A DNA stretch of 64,000 bases from Silene latifolia. Taxonomy: Eukaryota; Streptophyta; Magnoliopsida; Caryophyllales; Caryophyllaceae. The notes under the pieces are model-generated. The model saw only the letters and a list, made by a program, of their open reading frames with translations, was not told the DNA's origin and made no database searches. Positions within the stretch are counted from its first letter, which is position 1; each line of letters begins with the position of its first letter. Made by a program: the position numbers and the translations under genes. Shown here one piece after another: positions 24,093-33,471 of this stretch. The stretch is from positions 198,775,325-198,839,324 of the forward strand of contig NC_133536.1 in NCBI RefSeq assembly GCF_048544455.1, read 5' to 3'.

Positions 24093-24161
24093 CTAAGTAG
24101 GTTGTCGCAAATTGGAGCTTCATACTGTCTTTAGAGACCATGAAAGGGGCAGTCATTATTC
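24093..24161 (-). pseudogene. Isolated short-chain dehydrogenase exon
   Basis: A 69-bp segment bounded by a consensus acceptor (AATGCAG) and donor (TTAG^GTATGG) reads GIMTAPFMVSKDSMKLQFAT then TYLG. This matches the NNAGIM...PF..S.D..E.QFATN.LG block of TIC32/retinol-dehydrogenase-like SDRs. The Asn-Asn-Ala would lie in a preceding exon that I could not find, nor the downstream catalytic YxxxK exon. It is most likely a gene fragment captured by a transposon; the CACTA end at 20,346 is the nearest candidate carrier. Confidence 0.5.
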
Positions 24162-26032
24162 CTGCATTGCCACTTGAAACAAAGGACGCATTAACAGTCA
24201 CCTTCACAAAGTTCAATCACAATAAAGTCGGTTAATAAAAAATTAAAGCACATTAACAAATTAAATTAAAACAACATTACCAAAAACAGTAAGAATTATC
24301 CAAAGCTACTTCTCTTCACAGATTTGATATTAGCAAAAGGAGCCACATCAACCTACAACAAAAACAACTGAAAACATCACAAGTCGAAGCTCGGGCTTAA
24401 GATATTTCAAGTAGAGACAAGCATATGTAAACAAATTAAGACAATCAGCGAGTATAAGGAAAGACCTATTTGGCCGGGTTGATAGCTGCAATGTCTAGAA
24501 CCATAGGGAAAGACCTCATAAAGCTGCGAGTATAAGGAAACACTTCATAAAGAAACAAAATTAAAACTCAGTAAATCAAATAAAATAGTCAAAACACACA
24601 TCTCCAACAACATATATGAGGAATTGATAACTGAACTGACAAATTTATGATTGAATATACCAACACAAAAATCGTCAGGGAGGCTAAAGGGCGTAACTAA
24701 GTAACAAGCTTACAAATGAGAGTATCTATAAGGAAAGCCAAAGATAAAAAATGCCAATCCCAAAACGAGAATCAAACATCGAACAATATCCATAACACTA
24801 ATTATAACCGCATTTAACAACCAAACAAAGAGATCAGAAATATCAAAATCACAAAATCCACATTAACAAAAACAATACATGGCCGCTAAATCACTAACCT
24901 TTTAGGAGAACTAAACACATCCCCAGGTCCAAGCTCGTGCCCACAACTCTAGTCCCACAAAATAACCATTTCAGAAATTGGCGCAATAAATAGACAAATG
25001 AACATATGAACAAAGAGTGAACAGATGAACAGACGAACAAGCTTGTTCATTTATGAATCGGCGCAATAAATACAGATAACCATTTCAGAGTTTCCACACC
25101 TCTAACCCCACAGAATAACCATTTCAGAAATAGGCACGATTTCATAAATGGTTATTTCATAGTGCACAGATAAACAAGAAGTTGTGGGCACGATTTTTGA
25201 ACTTGAGTAATAAATAGAGAAAATGAAGAACCGCACCCTAAAATTTAACAGGGCACAAACAGAAAACAAAGAGTAAACTAATTAACCACAGAATAAGAAA
25301 ATCAATAAACCCAGAAAACAAACCAATCGTCGTCATCATCAGCATCACTGCATCGTCATCATGCCAGTTCATCATCGTGATTGACTGTGATGGTGTTGAA
25401 GGGGAACGGAACACTGAGATGGGGCTATGGAGTAAAAGAATTGAAGAGGGTTTTTTAGAGGGAGATGGATGGAAATAAGCGGATGATACTTTTGGATGAC
25501 CTAAATTTGTGGATGAGAGTATATAGCAGAGTTTGGAAGGTGGAGATTAAGGGTGGAAATCCAACGACAGGGGGGGGGGTGGGTTGGGTGGGCTATTCAT
25601 TCATTGCTACAGTTCAATGAACTTCCCATGTTTATAAGAGTAAGGATAATTATAATTATTGAAGCTGCAGTTATTGGTCTTTTCACTGCATCATGAGTTT
25701 GTATATTGAAAAGGCTTCGATTCATTAATTATACACTCATAATATATGATGCCATCATTCAATAATTTGTTGTATATATTTTGATTATTATTTATGGGAA
25801 TCTATTCGCATGTATATATATTCGCTTGTTCTTTGTCATATCTCAATTGTGATTAAATTGTTGAATGATGGGTTGTGAACAAAACGGAGTTATTAAAGGG
25901 AACCCGTTTTACAATAAACTTGTGTAAGACTGCCTTATACGAATATTTGCAGTGTTGTTATTATTAAACGAAGTTATTAAAGGAATTGTTTCTTCTTATT
26001 TAATTTCTCAACTCTAAACTTCCAGCTTTCTT

Positions 26033-27113
26033 TAGTAACTTTCATTTTACTGCTGCTATTAAAGACAAAAATTGGGAGAACGTTGAAGATTTAGGTGATA
26101 TGGCGTTGTTTATAGGTGATAACTCTTCTATGATAGTGTCTTTAACACATGCCAAAGGTTTGCGACGGAGTGATGTATATTTCACAGATGATAACAGTGA
26201 GTTGTGGTTGTGTCCACCAGAGCGTGCATTGCTCGCTGGACATGATATGGGGAAGTTTTTGTTTAATTGGGGTTCAAACCCAAACTATTTAACAAAATAT
26301 GGCGGTTTTCAAACTATTTAACAAAATGGGTCCACGTCAACATTTTTGCTTTTTTTCTTTTTCTTTTTTTTAAAAAGAACTGTATATATCTCGCTGTCTT
26401 GGACAGCGAAATATTATGAAAATCGAGAAGCCAGAATCCATCCAGAATGCGAAGAAAAATGAGAAGCAGTTTATTGCTAAGTGGGATAATGAGATATTAC
26501 AGACTCAATTTTACAACACCATCAATCTCCCTTTCACTTCATTTAAGCGTTTAAAAAAAAAAATTTCCCCCTTGGGTTTATTATTACATGCAGGTTTAGG
26601 TGATTTGATTATAATGGAGCATAATGCTCTTGGCAGGGATCGACTGCATTTTTTTTTTTGAAAACACCTAGTATCTTGCTATATAGGACAGTGATACACT
26701 GAAGACAATATGTAATGAGAAACATGCAGAATGTTTCTATTTTCTGAGCCTCACATAGTCGCTATATCAAGAGCGAGAAATGGTGCAGCAAGTATATCGC
26801 TATCCCAGACAGCGAGACATTACATGCGTAATTTAAGTGCCATTCTGGATGGGTTTTGGCTGCTCGGTTTTTATAGTATCTCGCTGTCCGGGACAGCGAG
26901 ATATATACAAAAAAAAAGCGGAAATGCAGACGTGGACAAGTTTTTGGTAAATAGTTTGAAAACCGCCCTATTTTGTTAAATAGTTTGGGTTTGAACCCCA
27001 ATTAAGCAAAAACTTCTGATATGGGTGTATTTAACATAAGAACGAATTGTATATAGCGATTTTATGAAGGCAATGATACACGTTCCTCAATTTGTTCACC
27101 AACCTGATTTAAG
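26033..27113 (+). pseudogene. F-box/DUF295 C-terminal fragment split by a MULE
   Basis: The plus strand reads KDKNWENVEDLGDMALFIGD, MIVSLTHAKGLRRSDVYFTD and GHDMG up to 26,251, then after the insertion VFNIRTNCI, a stop, and RFYEGNDTRSSICSPT to about 27,113. This matches the C-terminal third of the intact paralogue at 15,625. The F-box half is absent. It lies on the strand opposite to the other four copies. The in-frame stop and the insertion make it non-functional. Confidence 0.8.
26252..27016. mobile_element. MULE (non-autonomous, long TIRs) inside the F-box fragment
   Basis: An exact 9-bp target duplication TGATATGGG (26,243-26,251 and 27,017-27,025) flanks inverted ends of roughly 90-150 bp that begin GAAGTTTTTG and include GGGGTTCAAACCCAAACTAT. 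765 bp, no transposase. The interior carries several copies of a CTCGCTGTCC palindrome. The insertion falls between Gly and Val of the conserved GHDMGV motif. Confidence 0.85.
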
Positions 27114-27232
27114 ACGAGATTGAAGACCCCTATACTTGGGGTTTTGAGGTTCCTGCATTTTAATTTTAAATTTGCCTTAGTTTTTGCAATGTAAATCAAA
27201 GTTGAGCTCTGGAAAACTTTATTTGTTTATTA

Positions 27233-28990
27233 CTCCCTCCGTCCTGTTTAATTATTGTTCTTTTATTTTGGCACAAAGATCACGGAAAAAGGAATGTGCC
27301 AATTACTAAATGACAAGTGAAACAAATTAAATGTGAATGATCAAATTACTCATCAAATTCATTTTTAAAATAGAAAGGACAATGATAGAGTCAAAAAGTG
27401 TCGAGTCACTAGGGCCTTCTTAGGCCGAGTTTGTTTAAATTAAGGGTCCTTTTAGTCGGAATAATGAGTTAATCTTCCCGTCCCAATGATTGTCGTGACT
27501 AATGCATTTTGACTCATGTGTGGAGCTTTGTATGAGAGGAGAACTCGGAATCCCGAGCATGAGCCTCTAGCCATACTCGTAGACAAGCAATCACGCGGAG
27601 ACGGCCATGCATGAACCAATTTCGAGGTCGACATTCCTTGATAGAAAGCATGGAGGCTAAGTATTGAAAAAATCGTGAAAAGGAAGTGAAGAATTGGAGC
27701 GAAGGTCAGTCCAGAACGCAGCCTGCGTCCTATGACGCAGGCCTGCGGTGTATGACGCAGCCTGCGTCTTCCTCGGCCTTGTGAAGTTGATCTACCGTCC
27801 TTAATTATTTTGATGGAAGCCAAATCCGTGTTTAACTTAGATGAGGGTGCAACCATATATATAGTTCATGTTTTGGAGACCTAAAAATGATTTTGTTAAG
27901 CAATAATTTCAAAAACTTGTATGTTAAGACTTAAGAGAACTTGGTAGTTTAGGAGAAAAGGGGTAATCTTTGACATTGGATGTTAATCTTTCTGCATTTT
28001 GTGGCTTGTAACAAGATTATGGAAGGCTAAATCCTTCTTTGCTTGGTGTGATTCATCCAAAGTTTCCAACTTTGGTATTGTAAGACTCTTTTAATCTCTC
28101 TTTATTTATCAATTGATCTTTCCTTGTGCTTATTTTCTTATGTTGAGTAGATGAATGTATGAATTGATCACTCTTGCATCTTATTTACCCAACTATTGGA
28201 AATTCTAGAGAAATGGTTTAATCTATCTATGATTAATTGGAGCAATCTTGTTGTATGTTGATTTGGTTTAAAAGATTCATGCAATAAGTAGGAAATTTCA
28301 TGTCTTTTCTCATTTGTATGGTTTAATCTTGTGAGAATTGATCCTTGCTTCTTATCTTGGTATAATTCTTAATGCTCAGGTTTAATTTTCACTCATGGTT
28401 TAATGAATTATTGGTTAAACTTGAAGGATATACATGGATGATTTAATTTGTGTATGTTAACATCTTGATTTGAGAGTATTGGGTGTATAATAAGAAGATA
28501 GTTATAAAAGAGTCAAACTTTATCTTTGTTGGTTACTACGGAGGGATCACACCAAATTCTCTTTCTTGCTCACCAAGTGTTTGTTATATTGCTTGTTAGA
28601 AAAAGATTGCAACTTTACATTGCATTCATGTTACCAATCAACTCAACCCCCCCTTTGGTCTATGTTCATCTATTGTTTGTCATTGTTAATAACCATTGTG
28701 TGTTTATAAACTTTTCATTAGAGCCTAAATTTGTAGTAGAGTTTAAGCTAAGTATTCAATAGTTTACAATCCGAGTCTTTAGTTTAATAGCCCTTCTCTT
28801 GGGATCGACCCTTACTTGCACTATATTGCTTTATCAATTGGAGTAATCTAGAGTATAGTTTGGCTTTATAAATTGTTAATTTGATAGTTTAATTCTAGTA
28901 TTTAGCGACCTAGTCTTTTGCTAATCAGACAACAATTGATTGAGACATCCCAATATGAAAAAGGACAACATATGACTAGAACAGGATGAG
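27233..28990. mobile_element. Stowaway MITE split by a solo LTR
   Basis: The left piece 27,233-27,382 starts CTCCCTCCGTCCTG after TA. The right piece 28,928-28,990 continues with CAACAATTGATTGAGACATC. Together they match the uninterrupted relative at 45,343-45,550. The right TIR is degenerate (GGATGAG). Confidence 0.75.
27383..28927 (+). mobile_element. Solo LTR, 1545 bp, with 5-bp TSD
   Basis: Starts TGATAGAGTC, ends GCTAATCA, flanked by GACAA on both sides (27,378-27,382 and 28,928-28,932). The TG...CA ends, 5-bp duplication and absence of an internal region mark a solo LTR formed by LTR-LTR recombination. A TATA-like CCATATATATAG is at about 27,852-27,863, preceded by a CpG-bearing GCGTC/GACGC repeat block (27,715-27,770). 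ORFs inside are incidental. Confidence 0.8.
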
Positions 28991-28992
28991 TA

Positions 28993-29623
28993 GTTATTTA
29001 TCTCAATTCTCAAGGACAAGGATAAATGGTTAATTACCCTAACCATTCTAGTTATTTATATGATTGTGTGAAAACGAATTAGGGAATAGGGTTCATATGA
29101 GAATGTATATAGTTGTAACTAATTTAATATTTGCTCAATTCTGTTCTCTTCTACTTCGACCCTTTATATGAGCTCGCATTGTCGTGTCCGACATTTGATA
29201 CCTGGACATTGGTATGACATTTCGACCCTTCATTTTAAACTAAAAACTTTGACAATTTTTTATAACATAGCTGCGTCTAACACTTGGGTACACACCCGGT
29301 CCAACCTTTCAAACCGAGTTGGGTAACATGGCATTCCTTGTGGTCATCTGCAATGGTTGATAGTATACTGGGAAACTTGCTTGGATATGCTCCATATATA
29401 AATACCATCACCAGATTGATTTCGAAATTTGATTTTCAGTTCAATGAGGATGTTTTTCGTACAGACTGTGTACGGCTGATGTGATGAGTCCCTACTGGTT
29501 TCAAGCTGAACACAGAAGCCTGCACGAGTTTACACGTGAAACCGATCATCAACACTGTATTAAATGAAAGATTGAAATATGAAGCATAGGTACTCTGTAC
29601 GCATGTTATTTGGATTGATGGTA
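28993..29623. other. Intergenic spacer, no gene recognised
   Basis: No conserved ORF. A short stretch near 29,185 (GTGTCCGACATTTGATACCTGG) resembles the GTGTCC repeats of the neighbouring hAT element and may be an older relic. Confidence 0.4.
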
Positions 29624-29631
29624 CATATGAG

Positions 29632-30030
29632 CTAGGTAGCACGGACACTCCTCCTAACTAGCCGTCCCGTGTCCAACACCGTGTCCGACACCCGGACATC
29701 CGACACTCGTCGGACACACGCCTAATCATGTTATAGTTTACACGAGGAATAAATTCTCAAAAGAGATTGACTAGAAGATTGGTTTGGGTGCGAAATTAGA
29801 ATTAGTTATAGTTAAGATCGAATTTTACCTTCAGCTACCTAAATTTAGTATCAAATACATTAAATTTAGAATCAAATACATTACAAAAATAAAATCATAC
29901 GTTATTTATAACCATAAAATATGTTTTTTTATTAAATTTAAATAGCGTGTCCCGTGTCCTAAATTTCATGAGATGCCGTATCACGTGTCCGTGTCGTGTC
30001 CATGTCCGTGTCCGTTTTGGTGCTACCTAG
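29632..30030. mobile_element. hAT-type MITE
   Basis: Ends CTAGGTAGCACGGACAC and GTGCTACCTAG are inverted, with an exact 8-bp duplication CATATGAG (29,624-29,631 and 30,031-30,038), the hAT length. Many copies of GTGTCC(G) cluster near both ends and could be transposase-binding repeats. 399 bp, no coding. Confidence 0.85.
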
Positions 30031-30269
30031 CATATGAGAACAATTTATAAAGCATTTAATTTGATGTAGTATTGAACTTAATCCCGACTTCGGTTGTCGG
30101 AGTCTCAAAAACTAATGGCATGACCGTTCTAACGTTCTTATGATACACATTGATTTTATGCTCACATTTTGTTCCATAATTCAATCATGTGCATTGTAGC
30201 CCAAACTTTGGTCAGCTATATATGAATACTATTATCAGCCAAAGGATTCGCGCTTTTAAAGCGCAGTTA

Positions 30270-31349
30270 CTAGTTTTACTCCCGTGCAAAAAAAATACAC
30301 GGGTCGATTTTAAATTATCATATACGAGTATTAAAGAATTGACATTGAATTTAATTGAAATCTAGTGATAATGAATTAAATGAATTATTCAAACACTGAA
30401 ATTTTAATTAATTGTTGATAAGACTAGTGTAGATCCCCGTGCTACATCACGGTATTTTTTAGTTTTGTTTTATAAAGAAACATTCTCATTAAATTAATTG
30501 CTTGAATTAACTGTATTTTTAATGTTATATAATGTACTAATATAATCTTATTAAGAAGTAGAAAATGAAGGTTTATTACCATCAAAAGACACTTTAAGTT
30601 AAGTTATTTTTGTGTTAAACCATTTTTAGTTTACTATAAAAATTAACTCTATAATGTTATATCAGTGCATGAAACTAATTTATGATATTAAATTATAATT
30701 AAGTGATGTAAAAATCTAAAATCTAATTAAAACGCGTATAAACCTTATAACAAAAACAGGTAAAAACAGTATACCACGCACTAAAAAAGACGATTTACGA
30801 ATAATTAGACTAATATTTTTATTTCTTTTTTAATTAAAAAATACATAAAAATTATTACGTCCTTTAAAATATACACCATATTTAGAGTGTAACTGATGAA
30901 TGATAATATAAGAAAAGGATTTACGTAATTTTAGGGTGTACATGATGACAATAATTATGTTAAAGACTGCATAAGAAGCACGTTTGCGTAATTTTAGAGT
31001 GTTACTGATGAAGAATAATATCAATGGAAATGATCATAATAAATTATGGATTTTAATGAAAAAGTCATAAATATGAATTTTAATTAAAAGATTAGAGTTT
31101 ACTTATAAGAGTATATTAATTGAAAATATAATAATGTAAAGAGTTTTTTTACTTGTTACCTTATTTAGCTAGATGTCTTTTGGAGGGAAAGCTAGATGTC
31201 TTTTGGAGGGAAAACTAAGAGAATTTTTATTCTCTTAGGAGTAGGGGGGGATTATGGGTAGGCCCCACATTAGAAAATTAACTTTTAACCCTAAAATTAG
31301 CGGCAAATCACAATTCTTTAAAAAAAATTTAGTTTTTATACTACGTAGA
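30270..31349 (-). mobile_element. Minus-strand Helitron(s), non-autonomous, two 3' ends
   Basis: Two Helitron-like 3' ends read on the minus strand: CCCGTGTATTTTTTTTGCACGGG then a spacer and CTAG at 30,270-30,273; and CCGTGATGTAGCACGGGG then a spacer and CTAG at 30,424-30,427. Each is followed by a host T. A plausible 5' end on the minus strand is TCTACGTAGTATAAAAAC at 31,349, preceded by A. No Rep or helicase is present. Whether this is one element with two ends or two nested elements is unclear. Confidence 0.45.
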
Positions 31350-31418
31350 TTTTAGCCAAAATTTGCCAGAGTGTGATTTTTGAAGAGTTATTATGATCTC
31401 TCCACAAGCATAGATTAT

Positions 31419-32102
31419 TCATACGGCGGGCGGTCCCTTGAAAATCTCATGACGAGTACCAGGAGAATAATCCATTGGTTTAATCGCTTCCAGACCGTAG
31501 AATTTCTTAACATTCCAATATGCAATCGCTCCATCATCATATTCAACTAATACGTGATCATCCATAGCCACAACATCGCGAATCTTACTGCATATTTCCT
31601 TGATCAATTTATCAGTCCAAGATTCATCTCCTTGCCTAGCAAAGGTTATGTAATTGTCGGACTGATGAATTATCATAATAACAAACTCATGAGACACTTT
31701 AAGCACAATGACCCTTGTCAAAAAGTATTGCACAAGCCAATCATTAAAGTATTTGGCGTTAGTTTCATGTAAGTTTAATATGGGTTCCAAAGATGGAAAA
31801 CTAATATTCGCCTTGGTGATTGGATTAATTAAGTGAACGGTGTGATCACCTCTAGCGACTGCAACCCAACCATAAGGCGTACCCCAGAACCTTGTTCCAA
31901 ACGTTTCTGGGAGGTTCGAGCTGTAACACTTGTTATTATTAAGATTTGTAGCCATAGCCATCCATTGGTGCTTAATTGAGGACGAAGCACAATTCCAAGA
32001 CCGACAAACCGAAGAAAAATAAATTAGAATTTTGAAAGATTCCAACTTGAATGCAATGGCACCAAGAAGATCAAGAGGCAATGCAGACCAATCTGCCGCC
32101 AT
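31419..32102 (-). pseudogene. F-box/DUF295 paralogue, C-terminally truncated
   Basis: 227 codons starting MAADWSALPLDLLGAIAFKL with a complete F-box, close to the gene at 15,625. About 27 residues after HQWMAMA (the LPWLLLAENT...KLF block) are deleted in frame. The reading stops after EIFKGPPAV, losing the C-terminal third with GHDMG. The 3' edge meets Helitron-related sequence (about 31,349). An F-box-only protein could still bind SKP1, but I regard it as a decayed copy. Confidence 0.75.
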
Positions 32103-32569
32103 TGGAAGTTAATACTCTGTAATTGGGATGCCGTTCTAAGTTAAGACCTAAGAAAGGCATAGAGTGGCTACATATGCTGTTTCGCCGCCTGTTGATTGCC
32201 TATCAGCTATTCTTCCTTTTTATCTTTATTAAATCTGTTGTGAGACGTGACAAGCTTATGACACGTCACAAATGAGAATTTGTGTCAACAATTAGCCCAT
32301 GTTGAAGAATATGACTGTTGTTCTTACACTCTTACTGCCACAAATTGGCACTGTTTCTACTAATACAATATAACAAACGCAGTTCCAATTCTTAATAATA
32401 CTCCGTATACTATAACATGTTTAATATCATAACTCGGACACCAAATAAATTGACAAACGACTCAAAATAAACTCCAATCATGTTACTTATCTATATAAAA
32501 GTATAATAGAGGAACCACTAGACACGTGGCAGCCTCACAATCAATCTCACAATGACTTTTCCCGCCTAA

Positions 32570-33020
32570 CTATTACTCCTACTATATTGGGCATAGCTTG
32601 AGCCCACTTATTTTGTACGCCTGACTATTACTCCTACTATATTGGGCATTATTTGAGCCCACTTATCTACACACCTAATAAACAGCCCATTACGTATTGT
32701 TTTCTCAATCAGTCAACAATGAACAATGAATATTTTGGTATTCTTTTCTTAAAATAAGAAATCAATAATATACTTACCATAAAACGAGAGAGAATTATGG
32801 CAAAGGATCTTTAGATATTATTTCATAAAAAATCAATAATATCAATAATACACAATTTAAAAAACGCAACAGCCCATTACATATTGCTTTTCCAATCCAG
32901 TCAACAATGAACAAGGAATATTTTGGTATTCTTTACTTAAATTAAGAAATCAATAAAATACACACCATAAAATACACACTATGACAAAGGGATCTTTGGA
33001 TATTATTTCTGGAAAATAAT
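32570..33020 (+). repeat. Subterminal tandem repeats of the Helitron
   Basis: TATTACTCCTACTATATTGGG recurs twice about 60 bp apart (32,570-32,650). A unit of about 180 bp containing GTCAACAATGAACAA and GGATCTTTGGATATTATTTC then repeats twice (about 32,690-32,860 and 32,870-33,010). It lies between the 5' terminus and the first gene. Confidence 0.7.
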
Positions 33021-33383
33021 ATCAATAATATACACTGCTATCTTTTTCAAAATTCTTTATCCTTTTCCAAACCACTCAACTATGAAATCTTTCGAATCCC
33101 TGCAGAAAAAAAAGGCAACAAATCTTTGAATAATAAAACAAAGCTAGACTAATCTTAAAGAAATCAATCAGTTTAACATCAAGTAATCTTTGATTCAGTT
33201 AGTCAATCTTTTAATATACAACCCAATATAAAATTCTGAGTATAAAATAATATATACAATATAAGAAGAAAGAACAAAGATTTTCGAATTATATGCTATA
33301 TCCTCATGTGATAAAATAACGAAAATTTGTTCCTTAATTCTGAATGAAAATCATTACAACTAGGGCAAAGATTACATTTTGAG

Positions 33384-33441
33384 AATTTATAAATAGGACT
33401 ACACGTTACAAAGAACTTATAAATAGGACTACACGTTACAA
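33384..33441 (+). promoter_or_regulatory. Duplicated TATA-box module before the RPA-like gene
   Basis: TTATAAATAGGACTACACGT occurs twice in tandem (about 33,388 and 33,419), 31 bp apart, 55-85 bp upstream of the ATG at 33,472. Each holds a good TATAAATA box. This is a likely core promoter with two possible start sites. Confidence 0.6.
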
Positions 33442-33471
33442 TTGATTTTTATTACTCGATCAGAAAGAATA

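Larger units (their letters stand above)
20581..25990. other. AT-rich region with exon-like debris, possibly CACTA interior
   Basis: No intact gene. It contains a tandemly duplicated exon-like segment (22,615-22,990), a dehydrogenase exon (24,093-24,161), an imperfect inverted repeat around ATATAATCATATAGTGA (21,321-21,460), a repeated CAAGTCGCTGATTAACGGCTT (23,560 and 23,639), repeated ATAACCATTTCAGA units (24,960-25,140) and an 11-G run near 25,570. The pattern suggests captured or decayed gene pieces on the minus strand. Confidence 0.4.

Noticed and set aside
27452-27856. 134-aa minus-strand ORF
   Set aside because: It lies inside the solo LTR across its U3 repeat block; no domain is recognised.
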